From Rhodocyclales bacterium GT-UBC (GTDB taxonomy: Bacteria; Pseudomonadota; Gammaproteobacteria; Burkholderiales; Rhodocyclaceae): a DNA stretch of 64,000 nucleotides. The notes below the pieces were generated by a model. It had not been told where the DNA came from, made no database searches, and saw only the letters and a program-made list of their open reading frames with translations. Location: the NCBI GenBank assembly GCA_003583745.1, contig QXPY01000014.1, positions 62,001 through 126,000 of the forward strand, given 5' to 3'. Shown here one piece after another: positions 1 through 9,389 of the stretch (position 1 is its first letter; every line of letters starts with the position of its first letter). The position numbers were made by a program, and so were the translations under genes.

Positions 1-917
1 CCGATGATGCAGGCTCGGGGGTGCAGCGCCTGCCAGGCGCCGACAATGCCGTTCAGCCAGGTATCGAGCGCCATGTCGCTGGGCGCATCGGCTCCGCCAT
101 CGCGTAAATGGCCGGCGCGCTGGGTCAACTGGGTCAGGGCCTGTTTGCAGGCGGCGACCTGGCGTTGCATCAGGCCCAGATCGGGACGCAGCGCATCAGG
201 GAGTACGGCTTCGTCCATCCATTCGTCGATCAGCAGGCTCAGGGTGGCGAGCGGGGTGCTCAGTTCATGCGCCGCACCGGCGGCCAGGCTGCCCATCGAA
301 ATCAGCCAGTCGTTGCGGATCGCCTGCTCACGGGCCTCGGCCAGCGCGGTGTCGCGCTCGCGTACGGCCCGGGTCATTTGCAGGATGAACCAGATGACGA
401 CGATGGCGGAAACGACAAAGACCAGCCACATGCCAAGCAGGTGCAGATGCGTCGCAGTTTGCGAATCGGCGATGGCCAGCGGCTGGTGATACCGCCACAG
501 GAAGCTGTAGGTGAGGATGGCGGTTGCACCGAGCAACCAAGCCTGGGCGCGCCCGAGCACGATGGCGCCGATGGCGACCAGGGGCAGGAAAACCGAGATC
601 AGCGGATTGCTGGCGCCGCCGGAAAGGTAGATGTAGCTGCTCCAGCTGGCCAGGTCGAAAAAGAGCTGGATCAGCGGCGAGAACATCGGCAAGCCTTCGC
701 TACTGCCGCTGTTGAAAACCTGGGCCAGATGCAGGCAGGCGTTGATGGCGGCGATGAAGGTGGCGAAGGCAAGTAGGCGGGGCATCAGGCTGGCCGAACC
801 GAGAATGTTCGGACTGATCAGGGCGGCAGCCAGCATGGCCAGCACCGATAGCCAGCGCAAGTTGATCAGACGGGCCTGGGTTATTTGGGTCAGCGAACTA
901 ATCAAGGTGCCTGCCAT
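1..917 (-). CDS. regB: RegB/RoxS-type redox sensor histidine kinase (partial, C-terminus beyond window)
   Basis: This is a membrane sensor kinase of the RegB/PrrB/RoxS family, which responds to the ubiquinone pool and controls respiratory genes. The reading frame is open from ATG 917 to the left edge (about 305 residues seen). It shows an RLINLRWL entry into TM1, several further hydrophobic segments, and GGASNPL between TM segments, matching the family's quinone-binding GGxxNPF heptapeptide. The H-box reads GSLAAGAAHELSTPLATL. A Cys in QVAACKQAL sits where RegB carries its redox-active Cys, between the H-box and the ATPase domain. The ATPase domain and the usual RegA partner lie outside the window. 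It diverges from cydP-cydABX, which makes the bd oxidase a plausible target (inference). A terminator-shaped hairpin abuts the start codon. Confidence 0.88.
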   Translation of the reverse strand, partial: MAGTLISSLTQITQARLINLRWLSVLAMLAAALISPNILGSASLMPRLLAFATFIAAINACLHLAQVFNSGSSEGLPMFSPLIQLFFDLASWSSYIYLSGGASNPLISVFLPLVAIGAIVLGRAQAWLLGATAILTYSFLWRYHQPLAIADSQTATHLHLLGMWLVFVVSAIVVIWFILQMTRAVRERDTALAEAREQAIRNDWLISMGSLAAGAAHELSTPLATLSLLIDEWMDEAVLPDALRPDLGLMQRQVAACKQALTQLTQRAGHLRDGGADAPSDMALDTWLNGIVGAWQALHPRACII

Positions 918-920
918 GCC

Positions 921-947
921 AAAAAAGAAGCCCCGCTGCCGGGGCTT
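921..947 (-). terminator. Terminator-like hairpin directly in front of the regB start
   Basis: On the minus strand AAGCCCCG and CGGGGCTT form a perfect 8-bp stem with a GCAG loop, followed by CTTTTTT that ends four bases before the regB ATG. The shape is that of an intrinsic terminator, but no minus-strand gene is visible upstream. It could be an attenuator of regB, or evidence for an unseen transcript. Confidence 0.6.
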
Positions 948-1016
948 GAAGTCGAGAGGTGCCCGGTGTCGGGAACACTTGACTCATGACTATAGGGATG
1001 GCGGTCGAAGCCGGGA

Positions 1017-1080
1017 AGTGACCAATTGTCGCGCCAGGATGGCTGAGGGGCGACAAATTGTCATGCGGCGTTTGGTCACT
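1017..1080. promoter_or_regulatory. Nested inverted repeats in the regB/cydP intergenic region
   Basis: Outer arms AGTGACCAA (1017-1025) and TTTGGTCACT (1071-1080) enclose inner arms TTGTCGC (1026-1032) and GCGACAA (1050-1056). The inner pair resembles the GCGAC/GTCGC-type half sites described for RegA/PrrA/RoxR regulators, fitting a redox-controlled promoter between the kinase gene and the oxidase operon. The repeats are seen directly; the regulator is inferred. The rest of 948-1208 shows no supported gene. Confidence 0.5.
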
Positions 1081-1208
1081 TCTCCCGTGTCGTTGTCATG
1101 GGGAGAATCGCCGCGTCCATCGTTTCCTTAGCCTGGACACACCTCCACGGGCGCACTGCTGCCAAGCGGTGCGCCCAACTCCATAGATCATTCTTGCGCG
1201 AGGAACCC

Positions 1209-1439
1209 ATGCCGCAAAGTGGCAATCCGGATAACTTTCGTCAGCGTTTGCGCCCCGGGCTGGGGCGGCATCTCGTGTTGGTCCTGATCCTTAAGGTGCT
1301 CGTACTGACCGGCCTTTGGCATGCCTTCATCAAGCCGAATCGGGTCAAGGTCGATGCCGGTGCGATGAGCGCCCGCATGGCCGAGCCATCCAATCAAATA
1401 ACCAGGGAGAATAGTCATGATCGATTCAACGGTCGTTGA
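1209..1439 (+). CDS. cydP: Cytochrome bd oxidase small subunit CydP
   Basis: A 76-residue membrane protein matching the CydP family found next to cydA in many proteobacteria. It has a basic N-terminus (RQRLRPGLGRH), one strong membrane span (about residues 20-37, HLVLVLILKVLVLTGLWHAF) and a short polar tail. ATG 1209 is preceded by GCGAGGAA, a usable ribosome binding site; a longer frame from 1098 lacks family-like sequence. Its last 23 bases overlap the cydA start at 1417, suggesting translational coupling. It probably stabilises or assembles the oxidase; no catalytic role is expected. It is the first gene of the cyd operon. Confidence 0.8.
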   Translation: MPQSGNPDNFRQRLRPGLGRHLVLVLILKVLVLTGLWHAFIKPNRVKVDAGAMSARMAEPSNQITRENSHDRFNGR

Positions 1440-2952
1440 CCTGTCGCGGCTGCAATTTGCCGCGACGGCGCTGTACCACTTCATCTTTGTACCATTGACG
1501 CTGGGCCTGTCCTGGCTGCTGGTCGTCATGGAAGCCGCTTACGTGATGAGCGGCAAGGAGATCTACCGGGACATGACCAAGTTCTGGGGCAAGCTCTACG
1601 GCATCAATTTTGCCCTCGGCGTCACTACCGGCATCACCATGGAGTTCCAGTTCGGTACCAACTGGGCCTATTACTCGCACTACGTCGGCGACATTTTCGG
1701 GGCGCCGCTGGCGATCGAGGGCTTGATGGCCTTCTTCCTGGAGTCGACCATGGTCGGCTTGTTCTTCTTCGGCTGGAATCGACTGTCCAAGGCAGGTCAC
1801 CTCGCCGTCACGGCGCTCATGGCGCTGGGCACCAACCTCTCCGCCGTGCTCATCCTGATCGCCAACGGCTGGATGCAGGACCCGGTCGGTTCGGCTTTCA
1901 ACCCGGTCACCATGCGCATGGAACTGACCGACTTTGCTGCCCTGGTTTTCAACCCGGTTGCCCAGTCGAAATTCGTCCATACCGTTGCCGCCGGCTATGT
2001 CACCGGTTCCTTGTTCGTACTGGGGATTTCCTCCTGGTACCTGCTCAAGGGCAAGCACGTCGAGTTCGCCAAGCGTTCTTTCCGCATTGCCGCCGCCTTC
2101 GGCCTGGCCGGTACCTTGTCGGTGATCGTGCTGGGTGACGAGTCGGGTTACGCCGTTTCGGAATCGCAGAAATCCAAGCTGGCCGCCATCGAAGCAATGT
2201 GGGAAACCGAGCCGGCACCGGCCGGCTTCAATCTGATCGCCTCGATCAACGAGGAAACCCAGAGCAACAACTGGGCGATCAAGATTCCCTATGTCCTCGG
2301 CCTGATTGCGACGCGCTCGACCAGCGAAACCTTGCCCGGCATTCGCGAAATCCGGGCCGAAAACAAGGAGCGGGTCAAGCAGGGTATCGAGGCGGTGATC
2401 GCCCTCGAAGCGCTGCGTAAAAATCCGCAGGATGCGGAACTCCTGGCCAGTTTCAACAAGGTGGAAAAGCACCTCGGCTATGGCTTGCTGGTCAAGAAAT
2501 ATAGCGAGGACGTGCGCCTGGCGACGCCGGAAATCATCGAGCGGGCGGCCCATGACTCCGTGCCCAAGGTGGCGCCGCTGTTCTGGACCTTCCGCCTGAT
2601 GGTCGTCCTCGGATTTGCGCTGTTTGCGCTGTTTGCGCTCGCTTTCTGGGCCAGCATCAAAAACACTTTCCAACAGAAGCCCTGGCTTTTGAGGTGGGCC
2701 TTGTATTTCATCCCGGCACCCTGGGTTGCCATTCACTCAGGATGGATCGTTGCGGAATATGGTCGTCAGCCCTGGACGGTTTTCGGCGTTTTGCCAACGC
2801 ACCTGTCCGCCTCCAGCCTTTCCGCGGCCAGCCTCTATGGTTCGATTGCCGGTTTTGTCGGCTTTTATACCCTGCTGCTGATTGCCGAGATGTACCTGAT
2901 GTTCAAGTACGCCCGTCTCGGTCCAACAGCCTTGCAGTCGAACAACGCTTAA
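1417..2952 (+). CDS. cydA: Cytochrome bd ubiquinol oxidase subunit I
   Basis: Quinol-oxidising, haem-carrying subunit of the high-affinity bd oxidase of the inner membrane. It is 511 residues, close to E. coli CydA (522). Expected ligands are visible: His21 in TALYHFIF (high-spin haem), His188 in FVHTVAAGY and Met395 in FRLMVVLG (haem b558). The acidic pair region [12 protein letters not shown] and the quinol-loop signature GRQPW (near residue 449, followed by VLPT) are intact. Start ATG 1417 follows a CAGGGAGAA ribosome binding site and overlaps cydP. cydB follows after 11 bases. Oxygen and redox control through the upstream dyads is likely but inferred. Confidence 0.97.
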   Translation: MIDSTVVDLSRLQFAATALYHFIFVPLTLGLSWLLVVMEAAYVMSGKEIYRDMTKFWGKLYGINFALGVTTGITMEFQFGTNWAYYSHYVGDIFGAPLAIEGLMAFFLESTMVGLFFFGWNRLSKAGHLAVTALMALGTNLSAVLILIANGWMQDPVGSAFNPVTMRMELTDFAALVFNPVAQSKFVHTVAAGYVTGSLFVLGISSWYLLKGKHVEFAKRSFRIAAAFGLAGTLSVIVLGDESGYAVSESQKSKLAAIEAMWETEPAPAGFNLIASINEETQSNNWAIKIPYVLGLIATRSTSETLPGIREIRAENKERVKQGIEAVIALEALRKNPQDAELLASFNKVEKHLGYGLLVKKYSEDVRLATPEIIERAAHDSVPKVAPLFWTFRLMVVLGFALFALFALAFWASIKNTFQQKPWLLRWALYFIPAPWVAIHSGWIVAEYGRQPWTVFGVLPTHLSASSLSAASLYGSIAGFVGFYTLLLIAEMYLMFKYARLGPTALQSNNA

Positions 2953-2963
2953 GGGAGAAAAAC

Positions 2964-4100
2964 ATGTTTGATTACCTGACACTCAAGCTGATCTGGTGGT
3001 TGCTGGTCGGCGTGCTGCTGATCGGCTTCGCCATCATGGATGGCCACGACATGGGCGTTGGCGCGTTGTTGCCGGTCATCGGCAAGGACGATACCGACCG
3101 TCGCGTCATGATCAATTCGGTTGCCCCGCACTGGGACGGCAACCAGGTCTGGTTCATCACCGCCGGCGGGGCGATTTTCGCCGCCTGGCCCTTTGTCTAT
3201 GCGACGGCTTTTTCGGGCATGTACTGGGCCTTGCTGCTCGTCCTCTTTGCCTTGTTCTTCCGTCCGGTTGGCTTCGAATACCGTTCGAAACTGACGAACC
3301 CGGCCTGGAGAACAGCCTGGGATTGGGGGCTGTTTGCCGGTAGCGCTGTTCCGGCGCTGGTTTTCGGTGTCGCTTTCGGCAACCTGTTCCAGGGCGTTCC
3401 CTTCCATCTCGACGATACGATGCGCTCGTTTTACTCCGGTTCGTTCTGGGCCTTGCTCAATCCGTTTGCCTTGTTGACCGGCGTCGTCAGTCTTTCCCTG
3501 CTCGCCTTGCAGGGTGCGACCTTCCTGGCCCATCGTAGCGAAGGGGCATTGCAGGCACGCGCCAGGACGGCCGGCAATGTCCTGGTCATCGTCCTGCTGG
3601 CCGCATTTTCCGGTGCCGGGGTGTGGGTTTCGCAAATCGACGGCTATGTCATCGCGTCGATTCCCGATATCGGCAGTGCCCTCAATCCGCTGATGAAGAC
3701 GGTCACGCGTCAGCCTGGTGCCTGGTTTGCCAATTACCAGAAGCTGCCCATTCTCTGGCTGGTACCGGCGCTGGCCTATCTCGGCGGCTTGCTGGTGTTG
3801 GCCGGCTTGCGTGGCGGCAAGACCTTGCTGGCCTTTGTCGGCTCTTCGCTGGCTTGCCTGTCGGTGATTTTGACGGCCGGTATCGCACTCTTTCCGTTCA
3901 TTCTCCCGTCCTCGGAGCACCCGGTATCGAGCCTGACGGCTTGGGATGCAACGTCCAGCTACGTGACGCTGAACGTGATGTTCTGGGTGGCCCTGATCTT
4001 TACCCCGATCGTTCTGGCCTACACCTCTTGGGCCTATCACGTCATGCGCGGCAAGATTACCCGCGAATTCATCACGGCCAACGACAAGGCCCTCTACTAA
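2964..4100 (+). CDS. cydB: Cytochrome bd ubiquinol oxidase subunit II
   Basis: Second large subunit of cytochrome bd oxidase, 378 residues (E. coli CydB is 379). It begins [16 protein letters not shown], the usual CydB opening, with the conserved [12 protein letters not shown] and the [13 protein letters not shown] loop. It is hydrophobic throughout, with about eight to nine spans. Start ATG 2964 has AAGGGAGAA just upstream; the frame is open further upstream but that part overlaps cydA and is not family-like. It works with CydA, CydX and CydP to reduce O2 to water without pumping protons. Confidence 0.97.
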   Translation: MFDYLTLKLIWWLLVGVLLIGFAIMDGHDMGVGALLPVIGKDDTDRRVMINSVAPHWDGNQVWFITAGGAIFAAWPFVYATAFSGMYWALLLVLFALFFRPVGFEYRSKLTNPAWRTAWDWGLFAGSAVPALVFGVAFGNLFQGVPFHLDDTMRSFYSGSFWALLNPFALLTGVVSLSLLALQGATFLAHRSEGALQARARTAGNVLVIVLLAAFSGAGVWVSQIDGYVIASIPDIGSALNPLMKTVTRQPGAWFANYQKLPILWLVPALAYLGGLLVLAGLRGGKTLLAFVGSSLACLSVILTAGIALFPFILPSSEHPVSSLTAWDATSSYVTLNVMFWVALIFTPIVLAYTSWAYHVMRGKITREFITANDKALY

Positions 4101-4115
4101 ACGAAAGGAACTGCC

Positions 4116-4214
4116 ATGTGGTATTTCACCTGGGTGCTCGGTCTGGGCTTCGCCGTGCTCTTTGCCGTCGTCAATGCACTTTGGCTGGAGGCACAGGAGA
4201 ACAAGGCGGATTGA
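4116..4214 (+). CDS. cydX: Cytochrome bd oxidase small subunit CydX
   Basis: A 32-residue single-span peptide, MWYFTWVLGLGFAVLFAVV followed by NALWLEAQENKAD. The MWYF opening, the single hydrophobic segment and the LWLEAQ exit match CydX of other proteobacteria. CydX sits beside CydA and is needed for stable haem insertion and activity. It begins 15 bases after cydB with AAAGGAA as ribosome binding site and is followed by a strong terminator, so it closes the cydP-A-B-X operon. Confidence 0.93.
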   Translation: MWYFTWVLGLGFAVLFAVVNALWLEAQENKAD

Positions 4215-4232
4215 TCGTCGCCTGATTCATAT

Positions 4233-4258
4233 AAAAGGGAGCTGCGGCTCCCTTTTTT
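4233..4258 (+). terminator. Rho-independent terminator after cydX
   Basis: GGGAGC (4237-4242), loop TGCG, GCTCCC (4247-4252), then TTTTTT. An AAA/TTT extension lengthens the stem. It ends the cyd operon and separates it from the NosL-family genes. Confidence 0.9.
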
Positions 4259-4363
4259 GCCGTGATTGCCCACCACAGCAAGGCGGGTGCGACAAAGTGC
4301 CGCATCCCAATTGAATAATCAAAGGCTTATATTGCCGCTCTACGATAACTCAGGGAGCAAACA

Positions 4364-4966
4364 ATGAAACGACGTGATCTGCTGAAAATTTCCTTGCTGG
4401 GCGGCCTTTCTGCCGCCTCGACGGCTTCGTATGCGGCCGCGCACTGCCCGGACGATGGCACACCCAACCAGTTCACCCCGAAAACGACTGCCGACAGCAA
4501 GCCGCTCGAAGGCGAGTTCGACAAGTACCCCAAGTGCCCGTATTGCGGCATGGATCGCAAGGAACACCATCGCGCCCGGATGTTGGTCCAGTACTCCGAC
4601 GACGTCGCCGATGGCGTCTGTTCGATTCACTGCCTGTCGTTGAGCCTGGGCTTGAATATCGATCGCGAACCGAAAACGATCTGGGGGCCGGACTATGGTT
4701 CGACCGTCGAGCCGCGGCCGCTGCTGCCGGTCGAGCAACTGGTCTATCTGATCGGGGCCGATCTGAAACATGCGATGACCCGGCGCAGCAAGCACGCCTT
4801 TGCCTCGGTGACCACCGCCCAGACCTTTCAGGCCAAGCATGGCGGTACGCTGGGCAATTTCAACGATGCGCTGCGCGAGTCTTACCTGGACATGGCGGCC
4901 GATGTCGGCATGATCCGCAAGATGCGCGAAGAGCGTCGCAAACGCGCCGCCCAGAAGCCGGCATGA
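4364..4966 (+). CDS. NosL-family metal-binding protein with Tat-like signal
   Basis: A 200-residue exported protein. The N-terminus MKRRDLLKISLLGG carries a twin-arginine-like motif before a hydrophobic stretch ending AAAHC. The mature part has CPYCGMDRKEHHRARM, the CxxCGM copper-ligand motif of NosL, followed by VCSIHCL, which adds more Cys/His candidates. NosL proteins are periplasmic Cu(I) carriers for nitrous oxide reductase; here no nosZ is near. It overlaps the next NosL gene by four bases (ATGA), so the two are co-translated. An AGGGAG ribosome binding site precedes ATG 4364. A role in copper delivery to another enzyme, or detached nos maturation, is inference. Confidence 0.75.
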   Translation: MKRRDLLKISLLGGLSAASTASYAAAHCPDDGTPNQFTPKTTADSKPLEGEFDKYPKCPYCGMDRKEHHRARMLVQYSDDVADGVCSIHCLSLSLGLNIDREPKTIWGPDYGSTVEPRPLLPVEQLVYLIGADLKHAMTRRSKHAFASVTTAQTFQAKHGGTLGNFNDALRESYLDMAADVGMIRKMREERRKRAAQKPA

Positions 4967-5445
4967 AGCGGCGCCTGTTCCTGGCCGGGCTGGGGGCGGC
5001 CTGCTGCAGCCGCCTGCTCCATGCCCAGGCCTTGCCGAAACCGGACAGAAAGGACTTGTGTCCGGTCTGCGGCATGCTGGTCGCCAAGTATCCCAACTGG
5101 CTCGCCACCATCGTCTGGCCGGATGGCCACGCCCATTTCTTCGACGGCGCCAAGGACATGTTCAAGTTCCTGCAGGATCTGCCGAAATATGCGCCGGGGC
5201 ACCGGGCCGGGGAAATCAGCCGCATCCTGGTCACCGATTTCTACAACCTGGAGCGGATCGATGCCCGCCAGGCCTGGTACGTGATCGGTTCGGACGTTTA
5301 CGGGCCGATGGGGCACGAGTTCGTTCCGCTGGCCTCGAAGGCCGATGCCGGCGATTTCCAGAAAGAACACAAGGGACGTTCGGTGCTCGCTTTCGATCAG
5401 ATCAGCCCGGCGCTGGTCGCCCAGGTCGACGCCGGCAAGTTCTAA
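4963..5445 (+). CDS. NosL-family copper-binding protein (second of tandem pair)
   Basis: A 160-residue protein starting MKRRLFLAGLGAACC, a Tat-like or Sec signal, with a mature region starting near ALPKP. It has the classic NosL motif DLCPVCGMLVAKYPNW, then HAHFFDGAKDMFKF, all typical of the NosL fold. The start ATG 4963 overlaps the TGA of the preceding gene; a longer upstream frame is only the shadow of that gene. Its sequence is closer to canonical NosL than its partner's. The pair may act as carrier and co-carrier for copper in the periplasm (inference). Confidence 0.82.
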   Translation: MKRRLFLAGLGAACCSRLLHAQALPKPDRKDLCPVCGMLVAKYPNWLATIVWPDGHAHFFDGAKDMFKFLQDLPKYAPGHRAGEISRILVTDFYNLERIDARQAWYVIGSDVYGPMGHEFVPLASKADAGDFQKEHKGRSVLAFDQISPALVAQVDAGKF

Positions 5446-5671
5446 CCGGCCGAGTTGCCGGGCGTGTTGTCCTGCTTGCCCCGGCAAATCGCTGGCAGGT
5501 CCCATCTACGGCCACCCGGCCTCGTTCTGGTCTGGCTTTCCGAACGGATGTTCGGGCGAGGAGGGGCATCGCTTTCGCTTGCGATCGGATAAAATCCAGC
5601 CCCCTTTAACCGCGTGTTTGCAGTGAACCTTTTGGGGTAGAGGTTAACGCCCGCCATCGCAGAGAACAGTA

Positions 5672-8551
5672 GTGACGCCAAAGGACAAGGCAAAGCAGTA
5701 CCCGGACGCTCTTGCAGAGAGCAGCACCCCGCTCGATAGCCTGGTCAGCAACCTGGGTAACGGTTTGACCCGGGTTGGATCGGTTTTCAAGCAGTTTTTC
5801 AATGCCCAGCAACCGGCCAAGGATTTTGAGTCTGTAGAAGAGGACCGCCCGCCGGTCGCTGAACCGCGCCAGGCGACAGTCCGGGCCTCGACGCCGGCGC
5901 AGCCATCGAAGCCGGAAGCGCCGCCGACGGCCGCCGATTTGCGCCAGCAGGTGGCCGATGATCACGCCTGGATTCGGCAGAATCTGGCGCGCCGCTACCG
6001 CGGCCTGACCCCGACAACGCTGCCGGAAAAACGCCCGGATGCCGAAACCATCGACGAGGCGGCGATTCGTGCCCGTCTGCTCAAGATTCACGGCGGGCGT
6101 ATTCCCGGCCGGGTGGGGCGCGATACGTCGTTGCCGCCGCAGGCGGACGCTCGCCCTGAACACCCCGCCGTCCCGTTGCCGTTGGCCCAGATTTCTCGCG
6201 TGCCCAGCCCGGCGGCCGGTCAGCCGGCTCATGACTCGGCCTTGCCGCTGCGTTTGGCCGATGCCTCGACCATTCGGCAGAGCGCTCCGCCTCAACGCAT
6301 GCCTCAAGTGACGACCTCCAGGCCGCGCGCCAGCGTGGTCAAGCCGGTGCCGGCCAACGTTGCGAAGCGGCCGCCGGCCAGCCAGGCGAAAGTGGTGGCG
6401 CCACCGCCGAGCATTTCCGTGCCCGCCGAAGTTGCCAAGGCCGCCCCGGAAGCGAGCTTGCCAGGCGAAATTGTCGAAACGATCACCGTGATGCCGCCAG
6501 CACCGGCTTCCCCGACTTGCGTGCCGGTCGTCGTTCCGGTGCAGCAGGCCGTGGCGCCGGTTCGGCCGAGTGGGGGGCTGTCGTCGTCGCCATCGCCGCG
6601 GGTGACGGGCACGGTGCCATCACGTGCTGCTACGCCTCCCGCCAAGCGTTCGCGCGGAACATCTGCACTGAGGCGGCCGATCTCGGCCAGTATCAGCGCC
6701 CCGGCCCGTTCGGTATGGCCGTTGCCGGGGGCGAAACAAGCGCCGGCAGCAGAGCCTTTTGCTGATGCCCCGCCCGAGCATGTCGTGATCGAAACGGCCA
6801 TGTCGCACCTAGCGCCGGTTGAAATGTCCGTGGTCGAGGATGTGCTGCTGACCGACGCGAGCTTGCCGGAGGCGGAGTCTGAGCCGTTGTTCCCGGCCGT
6901 GCCATCGTTTGAGCCGGTGCCGGCGGTCAAGCCGCGTATCGTCATCCGGCCGACGATTTCTGTCGGGAGCATGGAGAGTTCGCCATCTTCCGATGTTGAG
7001 AAGAGCATCGTGCCCGAGCCGGTCGATCGCGTTTTGCCGCTTGACACCTTTGCCGCACCCGTCAGCTTTGCACCACGCCACTGGGCCAACTATGCACCGC
7101 CCCTGGCCCTGTTGCAGCCGCCGTCCGGGATGACCACGCCGGTGGACCTCGAGGCGCTGGCTCACAATGGTCGCCTGATCGAAGAGCGACTGGCCGAGTT
7201 TCGCGTCAAGGTTGCCGTGCGCGATGCCTGTGCCGGGCCGGTGATTACCCGCTACGAGGTCGAGCCGGCGGTGGGCGTGCGCGGGGCGCAGGTGGTCAAC
7301 CTGATGAAGGATCTGGCGCGCGCCTTGAGCGTGACGTCGATTCGCGTCGTCGAGACCATTCCCGGCAAGACCTACATGGGGCTGGAGTTGCCCAACCAGC
7401 GGCGGCAGATGATCCGCCTCTCGGAAGTGCTGTGCAGCGATGTCTTCCAGCAGCACACCTCGAAGCTGGCGATGGCGCTGGGCAAGGACATTACCGGCGA
7501 GCCGGTGGTGGCCGACCTGGCCAAGGCGCCGCACATGCTGGTGGCCGGGACGACCGGTTCCGGCAAGTCGGTCGGCGTCAACGCGATGATCCTGTCGCTG
7601 CTCTATCGGGCGACGCCCGATGAAGTGCGTTTTGTGATGATCGACCCGAAAATGCTGGAGCTGTCGGTCTATGACGGCATTCCGCATCTGCTGGCGCCGG
7701 TCGTCACCGACATGAAACTGGCGGCCAATGCCTTGCACTGGTGCGTCACGGAGATGGAGCGCCGCTATCGGCTGATGAGCCTGCTCGGCGTGCGCAACCT
7801 GGCCGGTTTCAACCAGAAAGTGCGCGAGGCCGAAGCCGCCGGACGCAAGCTCTACGACCCCGATCCGCTGGTGCTGGAAAGCCCGCCGCCGCTGACGACC
7901 TTGCCTTTCATCGTCGTCGTGGTCGATGAGTTTGCCGACCTGATGATGGTCGCCGGCAAGAAAATCGAAGAACTGATCGCCCGTCTGGCGCAGAAAGCCC
8001 GGGCGGCAGGCATTCACCTGATTCTCGCCACGCAGCGGCCGTCGGTCGATGTCATCACCGGCCTGATTAAGGCAAATATCCCGACCCGGATCGCCTTCCA
8101 GGTGTCCTCGAAGGTCGATAGCCGGACCATTCTCGACCAGATGGGCGCCGAGTCGCTGCTCGGGCAGGGCGACATGCTTTACCTGCCGCCGGGAACCGGC
8201 TATCCGCAACGGGTGCATGGCGCCTTCGTGGCCGATGACGAGGTGCATGCCCTGGCCGAACACCTGAAACAGTACGGCGCACCGGATTATGTCGACGCCG
8301 TGCTCGGCGCGCCGCCCGGCAGCGAAGCGGAAGCCGGCGCCACCGGCAATGTCGAGGAAAGCGACCCGCTTTACGATCAGGCGGTGGCTATCGTCATCGA
8401 GTCGCGCCGGGCCTCGATCTCGCTGGTGCAGCGCCATCTGCGCATTGGCTACAACCGCGCCGCTCGACTGGTCGAGCAGATGGAAGTGGCTGGTCTGGTC
8501 AGCCCGATGGAAAGCAACGGTAGCCGCAGCGTGCTGGTGCCCAATCAGTAA
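5672..8551 (+). CDS. ftsK: FtsK/SpoIIIE-family DNA translocase without membrane domain
   Basis: A 959-residue ATPase. The C-terminal half is a standard FtsK motor: Walker [15 protein letters not shown] (around residue 628), Walker [11 protein letters not shown] (around 750), [14 protein letters not shown], and a C-terminal winged-helix gamma domain ([23 protein letters not shown]) of the kind that reads KOPS sites. The first 470 or so residues are rich in Pro, Ala, Val and Ser with no membrane span, unlike cell-division FtsK with four N-terminal helices. Start is GTG 5672, the first plausible codon in frame. It probably moves chromosome-terminus DNA for XerCD resolution, but anchoring to the septum must use another route or a second FtsK. 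A GC-rich terminator follows. Confidence 0.88.
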   Translation: MTPKDKAKQYPDALAESSTPLDSLVSNLGNGLTRVGSVFKQFFNAQQPAKDFESVEEDRPPVAEPRQATVRASTPAQPSKPEAPPTAADLRQQVADDHAWIRQNLARRYRGLTPTTLPEKRPDAETIDEAAIRARLLKIHGGRIPGRVGRDTSLPPQADARPEHPAVPLPLAQISRVPSPAAGQPAHDSALPLRLADASTIRQSAPPQRMPQVTTSRPRASVVKPVPANVAKRPPASQAKVVAPPPSISVPAEVAKAAPEASLPGEIVETITVMPPAPASPTCVPVVVPVQQAVAPVRPSGGLSSSPSPRVTGTVPSRAATPPAKRSRGTSALRRPISASISAPARSVWPLPGAKQAPAAEPFADAPPEHVVIETAMSHLAPVEMSVVEDVLLTDASLPEAESEPLFPAVPSFEPVPAVKPRIVIRPTISVGSMESSPSSDVEKSIVPEPVDRVLPLDTFAAPVSFAPRHWANYAPPLALLQPPSGMTTPVDLEALAHNGRLIEERLAEFRVKVAVRDACAGPVITRYEVEPAVGVRGAQVVNLMKDLARALSVTSIRVVETIPGKTYMGLELPNQRRQMIRLSEVLCSDVFQQHTSKLAMALGKDITGEPVVADLAKAPHMLVAGTTGSGKSVGVNAMILSLLYRATPDEVRFVMIDPKMLELSVYDGIPHLLAPVVTDMKLAANALHWCVTEMERRYRLMSLLGVRNLAGFNQKVREAEAAGRKLYDPDPLVLESPPPLTTLPFIVVVVDEFADLMMVAGKKIEELIARLAQKARAAGIHLILATQRPSVDVITGLIKANIPTRIAFQVSSKVDSRTILDQMGAESLLGQGDMLYLPPGTGYPQRVHGAFVADDEVHALAEHLKQYGAPDYVDAVLGAPPGSEAEAGATGNVEESDPLYDQAVAIVIESRRASISLVQRHLRIGYNRAARLVEQMEVAGLVSPMESNGSRSVLVPNQ

Positions 8552-8587
8552 GGCGTTGCGGCGACCATGCCGCAGGGTCGGAGGCCC

Positions 8588-8612
8588 GGCCCGCCTCGGC
8601 GGGCCGTTCTTT
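8588..8612 (+). terminator. Terminator after ftsK
   Basis: GGCCCGCC (8588-8595), a two-base loop, GGCGGGCC (8598-8605), then GTTCTTT. It lies between the convergent ftsK and TSUP permease genes and could serve both strands, though the T-run favours the plus strand. Confidence 0.75.
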
Positions 8613-9385
8613 CATCGCGTCAGCAGGGGGCGAACCAGCAACCAGATCGCGGTCAGCAGCAGCATCCAGGCAAAGGCCTGACGCATCTTCCGTTCCGGCA
8701 GGCGGGCGGCCAGGGCAACCCCGGCCGATACCGTGAGCAGGCCGCCGGCAGCCATCGGCAGGCCCATCGACCAGTCCACGCTGTGCGCCATGCCGTAGGT
8801 GATCAGGGCGATCATCGAGCAGGGGGTGACCAGGGCTAGCGACAGGCTTTGGGCAACCGCTTGCCGTTGTCCGAACAGGCCGGTCAGAATGGGGGTTGCG
8901 ATCAGGCCGCCGCCGATGCCGAGCAAGCCCATGGCGGCACCACCAAGGATGCCGACCAGCGGCATGAAGCGGAGGTCGATTTTGCTGGCTTGCTCGGTGG
9001 TTTGGCTGGCCTTCTTGTGGCGCAGCATTTTCACGGAGAGCAGTAAAAGGAAGGCGCCGAATACGGCACGCAGAATATTCGGTTCCAGGCTGGTGGCCAG
9101 GTCGGCAATCAAATAGGTGGTAATCGAGGCCAGTGCGCCGATCTGCAATGCCGGGCGCCAGGGAACCGCATGGCGGCGGGTGTAGCGCCACCAGCCGACG
9201 ATCAGCACCGGCACCATCATCGCCAGAGAGGTACCCTGCGCCAGTGCCTGGTTCATGCCGAAGGCCAGGGCGAGGACGGGAATGGCAATGATGCCGCCGC
9301 CGATTCCGAACAGGCCGCCCATGAAGCCGAGCGTGGCGCCAAGGGCCAGCGTCGCGACGAGATCGGTGAGGCTTAACCAGTGCAT
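8612..9385 (-). CDS. TauE/SafE (TSUP) family permease
   Basis: A 257-residue membrane protein with the two-repeat TSUP pattern. The first repeat has LGFMGGLFGIGGGIIAIPVL, the second GAAMGLLGIGGGLIATPILTG; Gly-rich GIGGG loops are the family hallmark. The family exports or imports small anions such as sulfite, sulfoacetate or organosulfonates. It starts four bases after the stop of the malate/tartrate dehydrogenase gene on the same strand, so the substrate may be linked to that pathway rather than to sulfur (inference). Confidence 0.85.
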   Translation of the reverse strand: MHWLSLTDLVATLALGATLGFMGGLFGIGGGIIAIPVLALAFGMNQALAQGTSLAMMVPVLIVGWWRYTRRHAVPWRPALQIGALASITTYLIADLATSLEPNILRAVFGAFLLLLSVKMLRHKKASQTTEQASKIDLRFMPLVGILGGAAMGLLGIGGGLIATPILTGLFGQRQAVAQSLSLALVTPCSMIALITYGMAHSVDWSMGLPMAAGGLLTVSAGVALAARLPERKMRQAFAWMLLLTAIWLLVRPLLTR

Positions 9386-9389
9386 CGAT

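Noticed and set aside
1098..1208. N-terminal extension of cydP
   Set aside because: The extra 37 residues are not family-like and lie in promoter DNA; ATG 1209 has a proper ribosome binding site.
2949..4040. Minus-strand ORF opposite cydB
   Set aside because: Antisense shadow; Gln/Arg/Gly-rich with no membrane or domain pattern.
6809..8437. Long minus-strand ORF opposite ftsK
   Set aside because: His/Arg/Gln-rich translation typical of antisense frames; ftsK motifs are on the plus strand.
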